The notes under the pieces are model-generated. The model had not been told where the DNA came from. It searched no databases and saw nothing but the letters and a program-made list of their open reading frames with translations. From contig CP053156.1 in assembly GCA_014607495.2 (NCBI GenBank), forward strand, positions 10,292,001-10,356,000: a DNA stretch of 64,000 nt. Reading direction: 5' to 3'. This document shows, piece by piece, positions 42,257 to 62,290 of the stretch (the first letter of the stretch is position 1; each line of letters opens with the position of its first letter). This DNA comes from Carposina sasakii (taxonomy: Eukaryota; Arthropoda; Insecta; Lepidoptera; Carposinidae). Both the position numbers and the translations under genes were made by a program.

Positions 42257-42642
42257 AAAAGAGTTGGTAATAGAGTCCAGCCAGAGCCAGGTAGGGACAA
42301 CAAATGGGAACATCTCTACTTAGTTGGTGAAATGCTTAGATTATATACTCTTATAGATGCCCCATAAATGACGTCACTACAGATAGAACGAATAAGCGAT
42401 ATACAACTTAGGCTAAGACAGAACGGTATAGAACTATGCATGTTTTATTTCATTCGCGTAATCATTTTTTGAGTGGATCCAGCTGTCAAAGGATCCAAAA
42501 CGTCAAAGCTTGACCATTAAGTACTTTACCTGTCATTGTGTGTGATTGTTGTGATCGGTTGACTTTATTATTTATTATTTTAAAGTTAAAGGATATTTTT
42601 CTGTGTTTATTCCTATAAAATCATATAATAAAACTATAAAGC

Positions 42643-43418
42643 ATGGTTGGGTGTAGTGTACATGGCTGCAAAAGCCGTAGTGATTATAAAAATCCCGAAA
42701 TTAGCTTCCAGAGGAAATTATCATTTTCACATACTATATCTAATATCCTAAGCTACATGCTCATCCCAAATAAATTTCCTATGTGATATTATTTAGTATA
42801 TTATTGATTTTTAATTCGCAGTTACCAAATTTTAAAAAATTGTTGCAATCAAATTAACATAACCATAACCCTATATAGTAGCAAGTTTGTTTTCACATAG
42901 TTGGTGGAGTTTTACCCAACTTTTAGGATAATAATTATGTTTTTCAGTTTTAATCTTGAAAAATAAATTTTGTATTATGATTTATTTAAAACTGTATTTT
43001 TGTATCTATACCCTCAAAATTGGTCAGAAGTGGCACCATGTGGTTCTATAGGCCCTTGGTGCTCTGCCTATCCCGCAAGGGATAAAGGCGCGATTATATG
43101 TATGTATTTTTGTATGTAATAAGAAAATCAGAACGAGATTTGTACGGTTTTCTATTACTGATATAAAAATAAAACAAGAGCATGCTAACAGTAATAAAAC
43201 AATAAACAAAATTATTCTTTTTCAGGTTTCCTTTAGATCCAATAATAAGAAAAGAGTGGACAAATGGCTTAAGATATCTTTCTAAAGATGTTGTTTATAT
43301 GTATATGCACATATGCAGAGAATGTTTTAAGAGCTGCAACGAAACTAAACGGTCTAAGCTTTTTCGAAAAAGTTACTGCACTCCCAATGCTTGTGTCGTT
43401 AACTTTAAAAATTTATAA
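42643..43418 (+). pseudogene. THAP-domain gene fragment, two exons, donor missing
   Basis: First exon from ATG at 42643: MVGCSVHGCKSRSDYKNPEI, then SFQ, the C-x4-C start of a THAP finger. Second part, after TTTTTCAG at 43225: RFPLDPIIRKEWTNGLRYLS, ending in CRECF where a THAP finger has C-x2-H, then a short tail and TAA at 43416-43418. No GT donor exists where exon 1 should end (GAGGAAATT at 42711), and the zinc-binding His is Cys. Probably decayed. THAP domains occur in P-element-type transposases and host DNA-binding proteins. Confidence 0.5.
43018..43115 (+). repeat. LINE 3' UTR fragment
   Basis: TTGGTCAGAAGTGGCACCAT, then CGCAAGGGATAAAGGCGCGA and a TATGTATG end; reverse relative of 23990-24205. 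Confidence 0.5.
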
Positions 43419-43962
43419 AATTAATGTATATTACTCTTATTATTGAATTTTACTGTGTATTATCAGTTCACGATTGTTATAGTACAATTTTGTTTGCCTG
43501 ACTCAGATAACGTAGGTAGTAACAAAGATGCATCAAAGATGTAAGAAAACTTTTATGTTACCTACTTATTTTCACTTCAGCCGTGTCATGCGACGTGTGT
43601 CACAAAATAAAAAATGTAAGTAAGTATGAACCATATATAAAATCTTAATGAAAATTTTCATTATTGTGTTCAATTTATTTACCTACATTCTCGTTGCAAT
43701 ATCTACTGTCAATATTAAATTCTGTCCAATAATTTAATTTTTTTAAGGGTATTTTGTCATAGTATGGAAACACCTCTGTCAAAACTATTGCTATCTAAAA
43801 GGGGCACGCTGGCACAATATCTGTTAGTGTAAATGATCTAAGGTGAAATGGAAATAGACATTGGCTATGTTCGCCCAATGCTGGCCGATCTGACCAAATG
43901 CGCTGAGATGAAACGAAACGTCAACGTCAAAAAATGCCAAGTTTTAAAGTTTTGCACATGCG

Positions 43963-43968
43963 CACGTG
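43963..43968. promoter_or_regulatory. E-box CACGTG upstream of CTP synthase
   Basis: Palindromic CACGTG 105 bp before the start codon, within CATGCGCACGTGCAGCATG. Myc-Max binds this motif, and Myc is reported to drive CTP synthase in Drosophila. Activity here is inferred. Confidence 0.35.
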
Positions 43969-44067
43969 CAGCATGGTCGGTCCTTAAAAATTGTGTTTTT
44001 GTAAATTAAATCCATAAAAATAGGATTTGTTTTATTTTCAAATAAAAACTGAATTGTATAATACAAA

Positions 44068-52405
<8,338 letters not shown>

Positions 52406-52705
52406 GTAGATAAATAGGCTAGTTAGTTTTGCTATTACAATATATTGAGTCAAATAGATGCATTAATGTAATGTAATCAGTTAATTAAATATTAACACTA
52501 ATGCAGAAGTATCAACATATTAATGGATTATGTCCAGGTGATTTTTTTTTAGCGTGGATACCTATTAATTTACTGCATAATATTTTGTAAAGAACTACAT
52601 AATGTAGTTTTTATGATTTCATTTCATTTTTCCTACGATTATCACTTCTTTTTTACAATTTTACACTTGATTACATTTACAAGTTTACATTTCCGATTTA
52701 AGAGT

Positions 52706-52711
52706 AATAAA
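52706..52711 (+). terminator. Candidate polyadenylation signal for CTP synthase
   Basis: AATAAA 301 bp after the stop codon, the first clear hexamer downstream. Confidence 0.4.
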
Positions 52712-53119
52712 ATAAGAGTAAATGATTGATGAAATATTAAAATAAGTGTTATTTTTTCAGTTTTACTATGCTAGCAACATATATACAGAATAAGCTTTGT
52801 TTTAAGTATCCATGGAATCTCGTAGAACAATAGTTTTTTTTAATGTACTTTCCAAATCATAAAATTGTATTTTGCACCTGTGGCTAGACATTTACTACAC
52901 CAAATAAATGAAAGCTATCACTGAATATATATTTACAAGATAAAACAAAAAAGCCGTGACTAGTTTAAAGATTTCTTTTGAATATAGAAAATGTACTCCA
53001 AGTAATGGTATTTATGTCCACCTGTACCAATTGCTAGTACTTAAATCTTGGTTTCTTTATCATCACTGCTTCGCAGTGTTATTAAACACTGGAAGCAGTT
53101 TTATTATCAAGGTGATCAT

Positions 53120-53315
53120 CCCCCTGATTACGTAAAAGCAATAGCAAAGCCGAAGCAAAGCGATAGCGAAAATTGTAAAATATTCGCCTTGAAATGTCAA
53201 AGTTCCTGTGAAATTCGTTTTACGTAATACGAATTTCACAAGCAATCCGCGATTTTTGTACAATTAAGCTTCGCTAAGCTATCGCTTTGCTTTTGCTAGT
53301 TAGGTAATATGGGGG
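53120..53315. mobile_element. Palindromic MITE (CCCCCTGATT... ends)
   Basis: CCCCCTGATTACGTAAAAGC at the left, TAGGTAATATGGGGG at the right; the halves are inverted copies around GCAAAGCGATAGCGAA. Confidence 0.65.
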
Positions 53316-53334
53316 CATATTTGTGTAAAACGGT

Positions 53335-53445
53335 ATATGAAAAGGATACCCAGATTAGTCGTTCCAGTTTGTTGAGCATCAAGATGGCAAACATGTGGAT
53401 AGTCTAGCAGGGGAAGAAGAAACGTCAGAGATATTTAGTTAATTA
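53335..53445 (-). pseudogene. Small LINE fragment (same family as 61735-62290)
   Basis: ATACCCAGATTAGTCGTTCC and AGTCTAGCAGGGGAAGAAGA match 62094-62190. Confidence 0.6.
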
Positions 53446-54114
53446 ATAACAAAAGGGCAAAATGCTATGAAATAGCTCACTACTAAGAACCTAATCACAA
53501 AATTCGAGATTCGATACGACTTGTTTAGTTTTTCAGATAGTATGGAAACATTCCTGAACAGTTCAAGAATGTTTATACTGTCTTTTGTTAAACCTTGTAT
53601 AGTTGGTGCAAGTGAACTATATTTCTATTTTATTACATTAGTATGTAAGTAGGTGTATTATAACATTTCTCATAAAAGGTATATCCAATTGACACTACCC
53701 ATTATTGTGATGATGAAAATGATAAAAATGGTGATACATGGCTGTTGTATAACAAATTTAGTAATATTCGAAAACAAATCTAATGCTTAGTCGTGTTAAG
53801 TTAAATTTGCCAACTATTCTTAAATGGGTAATTGTAAAAAATATCGGTGTTAATACGAACCCGCGTCAAAAGGTAGATACTGTTTATAATGACATTTTTG
53901 AGCAAAATATATAATAACCGACACATTTAGGCATTTTTTATTTACATTCTTATAACACTGTATAGGTCTCGTTATCGTGTATCGTTCTCAGCAGAGAAAA
54001 TAATATAAAAATGGGTTTAAAACCAGTTTTTTTTATATTACTATTACAAATACATATTAGGGCTTATTAACAAGTATTTAGATAAATTAAACCGTTATTC
54101 GGTAAATTTAATAG

Positions 54115-54235
54115 GAGCGGTGATAGCACAATGGTTAAGACTTGCGCTTTTCAGTCGGTTGGCAAGAGTTCGATAACAGTCACGGGCCTGTAACACTGAA
54201 TTTATTTCATGTACGGATTTAAAAAAAATGTATAT
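54115..54235 (+). mobile_element. tRNA-derived SINE, family C
   Basis: GAGCGGTGATAGCACAATGG (A-box region), then GAGTTCGATAACAGTCACGG (decayed B box) and the body shared with 51837-52115. Confidence 0.55.
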
Positions 54236-54334
54236 ATTAGGAAACCGAATATATTTCTGTTCTCAGATCTGAAGTAAGTTTCTTAAATATAACAGCCATG
54301 AAGATTTTTTATTAATTGTGTGCTTTAGTTATAC

Positions 54335-54498
54335 CAGTGGTTCCCAAAGTGGTCCAGGTGGACTCCCAGGGGTCCACAAGAGGCTCGATGGGGTTCTACG
54401 CTGGCGTGAACAAAATTAGATTTCACAATTAATTTGTATGTGGTGTAAGCATGTAGGGGGTCCACCAGAACCTAAAAATGAAAGTTTGGGAACCCTTG
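54335..54498. mobile_element. hAT-type MITE with 8-bp target duplication
   Basis: Direct repeats AGTTATAC (54327-54334, 54499-54506). Ends CAGTGGTTCCCAAAG and, reversed, CAAGGGTTCCCAAAC. 164 bp. Confidence 0.85.
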
Positions 54499-54929
54499 AG
54501 TTATACCAATTGAGTAATAAATACCTTTGATTAGCAAATGGGACATGGTATTTGCTCCATGGTATGCTGTTTGAATAAAAATTACCAGATTAGGCCAAAA
54601 AAAAGTTTGTAAAAAGTGATATTGTTCTCCTGGGATTAGTGCAGAAGTGTAGGCAAAAAAAAAAACGTGATATTGCAAGACTGGGCATTTTCAATAGTAT
54701 GGGGTTTCGAGAGATAATTTGGCATCCGGCACTTGCTTATTAATTAGGTTAGTTAGGTGATATACATGATACGGTATGGGTGTTTTGGAGAGAGCTATGC
54801 TTGGGATCTCTCTGCGTGATCGAATCAGAAATTCCGCAGACGTACAAAGATCACCGACATAGCTGAACGGTCCAGCAAGCTGAAGTGGCAATGCACATTC
54901 GAAGAACTTCGATGGAGTCGGAAAGTTCT

Positions 54930-55025
54930 AGAGTGGATACCATTCGGCAAGCGCAGGTTACGGATGACCTAGGTTGGATGCATTCGGAGTGGAGGTTGTT
55001 AATTAACTTCTCAGGGCTGTAAATG
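54930..55025 (+). repeat. Possible LINE 3' tail fragment
   Basis: TTCGGAGTGGAGGTTGTTAA then CTTCTCAGGGCTG TAAATGATG resembles the second tail subfamily. Confidence 0.3.
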
Positions 55026-55164
55026 ATGAATGAAAATATTTTTGTTACATTATTCATCCCACTTTATAAATTGAAATAAATTATTATAGAACAAATTTTT
55101 TGAAAAGTAAGCTTTTTGAAGCTTGGCCCGTATATACCACGTGTTATTTAATATGCCTGTCATA

Positions 55165-55295
55165 TACAGGGTGTAACAAAAAGGGTATGGTTAAGCTAAA
55201 AGCTTGTGAAAAGCTGAAATTTTGTGGGTAGGTCCCTTTTCGTGGGTTATTTACATAGCTTTTCGCTTAACATACCCCTTTTGTTACATTCTGTA
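55165..55295. mobile_element. Palindromic Tc1/mariner-type MITE, 131 bp
   Basis: TA on both sides. TACAGGGTGTAACAAAAAGG against the reversed right end TACAGAATGTAACAAAAGGG; nearly the whole element folds into one hairpin. Confidence 0.75.
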
Positions 55296-55734
55296 TATGT
55301 ATTATGGACTATGTAATGAAAATTTAAATAATATATTTCCAGTTTTTTTTGAGTTTTTAGAAACACTGTTGATGGCTAATAGCATTCCAATTCAAACATC
55401 TTCAATTTTCTGATTAATCATAAACTGAATTATGTAATATTGTAAGCAAGTTCCCGTATAATGTATGAAATATATTTTTTGTATAAACATTCTAAATTTA
55501 ATTACACAATTCTACCAAAATGAATAAAATATATGTGCTCCGCATCTGTCTTTGTAGTACAGCATATAGTTAAATATAATTTAGAGCCAAATTTTGAATT
55601 ATGGAAATAATCTTCTAAAAGTTTTAATAAATAATAGGTACATTTATTTATGCAGTTTTGTCGAAATTACATATATGTAGTTGTATTGTATATGCATGTA
55701 TAATGTCAATTATATCAAGGTATTATCACTACAT

Positions 55735-55935
55735 ATTATAAAACAAAGTCGCTTGCCGCCGTCTGTCCGTCCCTATGTGTGCTTACATCTTTCAAACTAG
55801 GCAACGGATTTTGATGCGGTTTATTTAATTGATAGAGTGATTCACGAGGAAGGTTTATAATGTATAACTAGGGACTCGCCCCGGCTTCGCACGGGAGTCA
55901 TGCACTCTCACGCGGAGCCGTGTGCGGCCGATAGA
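55735..55935 (+). repeat. Helitron-like repeat
   Basis: TATAAAACAAAGTCGCTTGC, then TTGATGCGGTTTATTTAATT and CACGAGGAAGGTTTATAATG, as at 31996-32177. Confidence 0.55.
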
Positions 55936-57944
55936 ATTTATATAACCTAGTAATGTATATTTCCATTACTTGCTTATAGCAGGTAAGCCATTTGATAATT
56001 ATTTTATAACTCAATATTTTTTAAGAGATTGTATCTTTGGTATGTATTCAAATGGATTACTTAATAGTTAATATGCATTGAAACTTCGATATCTCTATTT
56101 TTATAGGTTTAGTTTAGCGTAATAAAGTTGTTCAGGATAATTTTGTCTTTTTATTATTTGTATCACCATTATTGATTTCATTTTCATGCTTGCTGTAACG
56201 TTGAGCAGACAACCAATCTCGCAAAGCCGTAGACGTCGAATTTATTAGGTACATCGGTACATCAAATCAAGTCTTCAATCAATGCTATAAGGTGATTGGT
56301 TGCGTCGATTGGTCATTAGAGAGGGCCGTGTACGCTCGACGCTCGTCTACACCACATTTGTTGCATGCTTAAATGAATTATAACTAGATTCAGTGACAGC
56401 GCTCAAAAAATGACACGACAAATAGCTGCTCAATTGTATGGCTGGGCATCTATTGTCATAAATTGATACAAGCAAAGTCGAGTCTTATGTTAACTACATA
56501 AGATTCAAGTTTAAAAATCTAATCTAATGCAGTTATTACGTTTAGGTACATAGATTTCCTGGTGCCACTTTTTATAAAGATTTCATTATGAAACCCCGCG
56601 TCTACCTATAAACACGTCACTGGTTGCATGGGTGTCCGAAAATGTATGTACGTTTTTATCATCCGTGCTCCGTCCGAGCCACGTACACGGCCCGCTCTAA
56701 TGAGATTCATCCTTATGGTACAGGCAGGGCTACATCAATTGCTCCAGGCCGCAATATTTTGCCTACTTTTAAGTTCTCCAAGTAATCATGTCATTACTAA
56801 TACGTGCTACCAAAGCAAAGCATGCTTTCGTGCTAGTAAATGAGCACTTCTGTATATCTTAAGTATAATGCAGTTAAGATATACACCCTGATTAATAGTC
56901 CGCAAATACTGCCTTCCCTTGTATTCCTCCTGCTGATCCATGTTCAGCTGAGAAAGTCTGACATGTCAAATTCATTGTGAACACAGAACACTGTATACTC
57001 TTCAGGAGATTGTGGTATTCAAAGACCTTGCATTGCGCCTTAGGATTTGGGTGGTGTCATGGTATCCATGAAAGAAGTTTTCCACTAATCCACATTTTTA
57101 AAAAACATAAAGATAAATACAAATAGGCTGTATGTGGCAATGTATTTATTTGTTCATTCCGAATAATTTAAAAAAAAAATAAAAACGTGTTGCCAGATAA
57201 TTTATTTTTCTTGAATATTTGGGAAATATAACTTAAATATTGATACAAGAACATATATATATACATCTATACGCGTTTGTCGTCCTCCTGTTTTAAAAAT
57301 GGTTCGATCGCATGAAAAAATATTTAAAATATAGGAAAGTATTTTGAAAAGCACTAAACATAATATTTTGAAAAAAATTATTAATAGAGAAATGAAAAAA
57401 TTCTTCACCCGAGTACGTAATATTTTGGTTATAACATGTTGTTTTTTTTATTTACGCAAAACTTTTGGTGTGACCTACGTATATCCACATAGCTACGTTG
57501 AATATAGAATAGATAGATAGGCCTCTTTATTTCCTTACTATAATATTCCTAGTCTAGTCTGCTTCTCTGTAGGGTTTCATCAGGATCAATCGTCTAACTC
57601 GGAAAACGTTAATAGTTCTAGTAAATAACACACACCACACAAATATAGTTCAAACAAAATAAAAGTTAAGTTATATGTTCAGTGAGATGTTCAGTTCCTC
57701 AGTTCACATTCATAGATATCTGACGTCTATTCTCATAAATGGACAGCAATAAAAGAGAGAAATTGAGGTTTGATGAGACATTTTTTTCCATTTCATTATT
57801 AATAATTTTATAAAATAGATAAAATTATTAATAAAGAAATGGAAAAAAATCTTAACTCGAGTGGGTTACTATTTTGTATGAAGGTTAAATGTGGAATTAG
57901 ATCCTAAGATGAGTAAGAAAAAAAGAGTTGTATAAAAAAGACTA
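55936..57944. other. Intergenic AT-rich stretch, no gene recognised
   Basis: Open frames here are short and unlike any family known to me. Fragments near 57395-57415 and 57835-57865 resemble the tail of SINE family B. Otherwise nothing was recognised. Confidence 0.4.
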
Positions 57945-59300
57945 ATGCAAGTGACTAAACTACCCGATATATTTATCATTAAATATATGTGCACAATCGG
58001 CATAAGCCTACTTAGCGTCGTCGGCAAGTTGTATGCTAAGGTACTGATTGAAAGAGTGGTAAAAGTGACGAATGAGAAGATGTGGGATGTGCAAGCGGGT
58101 TTTAGGAAGAGTATGAAATGTACGAATCAGATCTTTTCCCTACGATGCCTCACTGAAAAATGTTCAGTTGGTGAGAGCTCTGCACGGAGGTCGTGGGTTC
58201 GAGTCCCACTCGGGTGAAGAATTTTTTCATTTCTCAAAAACATATTTGAAAAATGTTTAGCCAAAAGGCAAAAGGTGTTTTGTATATTCGTAGATCTGGA
58301 AAAGGCTTATGATAGAGTTAGAAGGAATGAGCTGTGGTCAATATTATCCATGTATGGAGAGGACAGTAGTCTGATTCGTGCGCTGAAATACTTGTATGAG
58401 AGTTCCAGCACATGTGTCAGATTAAACAGGGTATACACATATACACTGACTGGTTTGACATCCAAAAGGGAGTCAGAAAGAGATGTGTGTAGCTTCGAGA
58501 TGGAATCTTTAATCTATTCATGGATAGTTGCCTGAATGATTTGAAAGAATGTGAATGTGGATTACGATTGGGTGTACTAATCATATGCCTCTTATACGCC
58601 GATGACCAAGTAATCCTTGCATCATCATCAATAATTGGAAATGAGAGAGTGGAACAGGTGAAAGAATTTGTATATCTGGGAAGTATGTTTACAAGAGATA
58701 GCAAGTATGAAAGTGATATAGTAAAAGCGGGAAATCAGGTGAATGGGGCAGTTCACTCTTTTGTAAGCAGCCAGAAAATCTATAAAAGGCCCGTCTGGCT
58801 GTTCACAGAGCGGTGCTCATCCCTACACTGTTGTATGGCAGCGAATATTGGGTGTTGAAAAAGAAGCATGAAAGTAGAATAAATGCTGCTGAGATGCGAT
58901 CGTTACGAAGTATGAGTGGCATGACTTTGCGAGATAGAGTGAGAAATAGTGTGATAAGAGAATTATGCTGTGTAAAAGAGGACATAGTGACAAGGATAGA
59001 GAAAGGTATGCTTCTATGGTTTGGACATGTGGAAAGGATGGATGGAATACGATTAACGAAAGAGATATATGTGGCAGAAGTGAATGTCAATGCTGGGAGA
59101 GGTCGCCCTAGGTAGACCTAATTCGGGATGTGCTACTAAAAAAGGGCTAGTCAAGAGCATTCGAAACCGCCGAGCATGTATGAATAATTTAATGAATGTG
59201 GATGAGGCGAAAGAGGTATGTTTGGAACGTACCATATGGAGATCAGTAATCTCTGCCTACCCCTATGGGATATAGGCGTGAGGTTATGTATGTATGTATA
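57945..59300 (+). pseudogene. Decayed non-LTR retrotransposon reverse transcriptase
   Basis: Ordered RT motifs in shifting frames: LLSVVGKLYAKVLIERVVKV and VQAGFRK (58000-58130), FVDLEKAYDRVRRNELW (58280-58335), the catalytic YADD box (58597-58608), TLLYGSEYWVLKKKHESRI (about 58820), then [25 protein letters not shown] and the 3' UTR ending in (TATG)n near 59300. Several frameshifts and a SINE at 58165-58246 show it is dead. RTE-like by its C-terminal motifs. Confidence 0.85.
58165..58246 (+). mobile_element. SINE family B inserted in the reverse transcriptase
   Basis: CAGTTGGTGAGAGCTCTGCA, then GGGTTCGAGTCCCACTCGGG and a T-rich tail. Flanked by the exact 11-bp duplication TGAAAAATGTT (58154-58164, 58247-58257). 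5'-truncated. Confidence 0.85.
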
Positions 59301-59510
59301 TATGTGCAATTGTACATTTAACTATAGAACGATAGCTAACACCCGTAAGTTCTTCTTTTTATATTATATTATGCAATTATAATTTTATACAATTTCTGCT
59401 TGTACAGTACATAGGTCTTTATTAGCAGCTTATTTTTACGAAAAATCTCTGTATTACAAAATTTAAAATCTGGCAACACTGATTGACAGCTTATAATAAC
59501 GAAATATTTG

Positions 59511-59762
59511 ACGGCCGATTGGTGTAGTTGGTAGGTTGGTAGTGACCCTGCCTGCGACGCCATAGGTCCTGGGTTCGAATCCCGGTAGATGCAAACATTG
59601 ATGTGATGAATATCGATGTTTGTTTCCGAGTCATGGATGTTTCTATACTTATCTATGTATTTATATACCGTTGCTTAGTACCCACGACACAAGACCTTAG
59701 GTATCTTAATGTGGGACTAGGTCAATGTGTTTTAAAGTGTGTGAAAAAAAAAAAAAAAAAAA
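59511..59762 (+). mobile_element. tRNA-derived SINE family A with poly(A)
   Basis: TGACGGCCGATTGGTGTAGT, then GGGTTCGAATCCCGGTAG and the family body; ends in about 19 A. The first retroposon copy lies 18 bp downstream. Confidence 0.85.
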
Positions 59763-59780
59763 CTAGTACTAGCGTCCGTG

Positions 59781-60186
59781 GATTCGGCGGGAAAAGCTGG
59801 AAGGGAGCGGGTGTAATTTTCTTGTGAAAATCAAAAATTATTTGTAAATGGCTTGCATGTGTCCGTGAAGTGATGTTTTCTGGTAGATAAGTTATATTTT
59901 GATTACTTGTTATGTGAATCTAGTGCGTGTGCATGGTTTTATACGCAGGTAAGCCGAGTAAAACTTTAACCGGATTACGATCTCTTCATGGGCGCATGTA
60001 AGTTGTTTCTGCAATAATTTTTCATTTTGACTAACTTTACACTTGTTCTTGAGGATTTTCCCGACGTTTCCATTCATTATCATCATCATCCATCAAAAAT
60101 TCAGAAATTATTTACTAAAGACAATGGCTGTATGGGCTTAGTTCCCCTTGCCTTTCCTTCGGGATAAACTAAACAAAAAAAAAAAA
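59781..60186 (+). mobile_element. Poly(A)-tailed retroposon, copy 1
   Basis: Body begins GATTCGGCGGGAAAAGCTGG and ends CCTTCGGGATAAACTAAAC plus A-tail. Flanked by the exact 13-bp repeat ACTAGCGTCCGTG (59768-59780, 60187-60199). No RT frame and no clear Pol III B box. Confidence 0.75.
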
Positions 60187-60209
60187 ACTAGCGTCCGTGA
60201 CGGCGCGCG

Positions 60210-60616
60210 ATTCGGCGGGAAAAGCTGGAAGGGTGCAGGTGTAATTTTCTTGTGAAAATCAAAAATTATTTGTAATGGTTTGCATGTGTCCGTAAAGTGA
60301 TGTTTTCTGGTAGATAAGTTATATTTTGATTACTTGTGATGTTAATCTAGTTCGTGTGCATGGTTTTATACGCAGGTAAGCTGAGTAAAACTTTAGCCGG
60401 AATACGATCTCTTCATGGGCCCATGTAAGTTGTTTCTGCAATTATTTTTCATTTAGACTTACTTTACACTTGTTCTTGAGGATTTTCCCGACGTTTCCAT
60501 TCATAATCATCATTATCATCCATCATAAATTCATTTCTTTGAACAGAATTCATTTTTCTAGACAATGATTAGGCTGTATGGGCTGCCTTTCCTTCGGGAT
60601 AAACTAAAAAAAAAAA
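60210..60616 (+). mobile_element. Poly(A)-tailed retroposon, copy 2
   Basis: About 95 percent identical to copy 1 by eye, same start and end. Flanked by its own 13-bp repeat GTGACGGCGCGCG (60197-60209, 60617-60629), which overlaps the right duplication of copy 1 by three bases. It ends about 145 bp before the U1-C start codon. Confidence 0.75.
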
Positions 60617-60761
60617 GTGACGGCGCGCGTCAGTTTGCGAGTTTGCGTCATTTTTTGGTTTCGTTCGTGCATTTGTGACAGCTAAGTCTCGTGCGTATAC
60701 CACACTTCATCTTATTTGAAGTTATTTGTTATTTCTAGCATATTCTAGTAAAAACAGTAAA

Positions 60762-61259
60762 ATGCCGAAATACTATTGTGATTATTGCGACACATATCTT
60801 ACCCATGATTCACCAAGTGTTCGAAAAACACACTGTACCGGCAGAAAACACAAAGACAACGTGAAATTTTACTACCAAAAGTGGATGGAAGAGCAAGCTC
60901 AACATCTCATTGATGCTACAACTGCTGCTTTCAAGGCTGGAAAAATAGCGCAGAATCCGTTTGGTAACAAAGGTGCAGCTATCCCGCCTCCATGGGATCC
61001 ATCGATGATGGGTGCAGGAGGACCTCGACCACCAGTACAACAAGGCGGACCACCGGGTATGTTACCACCGCAAGCTATGGGCCCAGGCGGACCTATGGCG
61101 CCTCCGATGATGATGGGACCGCATGGACCTATGCCACCTATGATGGGAATGAGGCCGCCTATGATGGGGCCTATGGTTGGAATGGGTCCCATGGGGCCTA
61201 TGGGTCCAATGGGCCAAATGAGGCCACCCTTAATGAATGGACCCCCTATGAATAAATAG
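60762..61259 (+). CDS. snRNP-U1-C: U1 small nuclear ribonucleoprotein C, complete, 165 aa
   Basis: Component of the U1 snRNP that stabilises pairing of U1 snRNA with the 5' splice site; nuclear. Starts [20 protein letters not shown]; the C2H2-type U1-C zinc finger uses Cys6, Cys9, His24 and His30, followed by the [13 protein letters not shown] helix. From about residue 75 the protein is Pro/Gly/Met-rich, as in the family. Human U1-C is 159 residues. The coding region has no intron; TTTCTAG at 60731-60737 could be the acceptor of a 5' UTR intron. AATAAA at 61263-61268 lies only four bases after the stop, with a second at 61428-61433. Confidence 0.97.
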   Translation: MPKYYCDYCDTYLTHDSPSVRKTHCTGRKHKDNVKFYYQKWMEEQAQHLIDATTAAFKAGKIAQNPFGNKGAAIPPPWDPSMMGAGGPRPPVQQGGPPGMLPPQAMGPGGPMAPPMMMGPHGPMPPMMGMRPPMMGPMVGMGPMGPMGPMGQMRPPLMNGPPMNK

Positions 61260-61427
61260 TTAAATAAAAGTAGGCATATTTTACAAAATGTATTTAAGAT
61301 AGCCACATTTCTTCAATGTAATTTTTTTAATGTTATGGTTAAAAAACCACAAAATAGTCAAAACTTGTTTTCTTTGTACTAATGTTATTAATTCTAATGC
61401 TTTATTGTACACAGTAAAGTTTTCACA

Positions 61428-61433
61428 AATAAA
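61428..61433 (+). terminator. Candidate polyadenylation signal for U1-C
   Basis: AATAAA 169 bp after the stop; more plausible than the hexamer at 61263, which would leave almost no 3' UTR. Confidence 0.4.
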
Positions 61434-61734
61434 GTTTATGACAAAGAAAATGTACAAAGGTGTGCTTATCTCTAAAAGAGATTTCTTCCAGCAAACCAAT
61501 AGTGAAAGAGAAATTAACATAAGAGGTAGGTATGTGTGCACACAAAGATACCAAATAAACTAACTAATTAAATAAAAGAAAAGACATAAACCTAAAATAA
61601 ACAAAATAGTTAAATAGACTACATAAACATAAATACCTAAATAAAACACATAAATATAGATAACATTAAATGTAAGTATATTGGTATACATTAGTAAGAA
61701 ACCAATAATCAGACACTATTAATCAAGAAGATGG

Positions 61735-62290
61735 GAGAGATAAATAATGGACCTTCAATTTTTTCTTAAAAACATCAACTGATGGACAGTCTCTCACAGA
61801 GTGAGGCAGCGAGTTCCATAGCTTTACCGCATAGACAGTGAAAGATTAGTTAAAAGCAACTGAATTGTGACGAGGAGTTTTTAGTAAGGAAGCTGTATTG
61901 GACCTCAAAGGATGGTCTCTTGAGAAGAGATACTCAAATCTTTCATGTAAATACAGAGGAGAGGATCAATCATAAAGAATTTTAAATAAAAGAGTTAAAA
62001 TGTGCGCATTCCGGCGAAGTCTGATTGGGAGCCATCTTAGCTCTTTACGAAATTGAGAAACGTGATCATATTTGCGTAAACCATATATGTAACGGATACC
62101 CAGATTCTGGAGTCGTTTCAGTTTATTGAGCAGCTCCTCTTTGGCATCAAGATAGCAAACATCAGCATAGTCTAGCAAGGGAAGAAGAAGTGATTGGGTC
62201 AGAGAGATTTTTGTTTTGAAGGGGAGAAAGTTCAGACGTCGTTTAAGAGCGTGAAAAGCAGAATGCACCTTCCTACTTACCTCGTTGACC
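61735..62290 (-). pseudogene. LINE reverse transcriptase C-terminal remnant (Jockey/CR1-like)
   Basis: On the minus strand, LTQSLLLPLLDYADVCYLDA, then LKRLQNLGIRYIYGLRKYDH and LRWLPIRLRRNAHILTLLFK are the C-terminal block of Jockey/CR1-type RTs. The continuation to about 61735 carries the final segment with an in-frame stop. Related fragment at 53335-53445. Confidence 0.8.

Noticed and set aside
60899..61306. 135-codon antisense frame rich in Gly, Pro and Ile
   Set aside because: It is the complement of the Pro/Gly/Met-rich U1-C tail.
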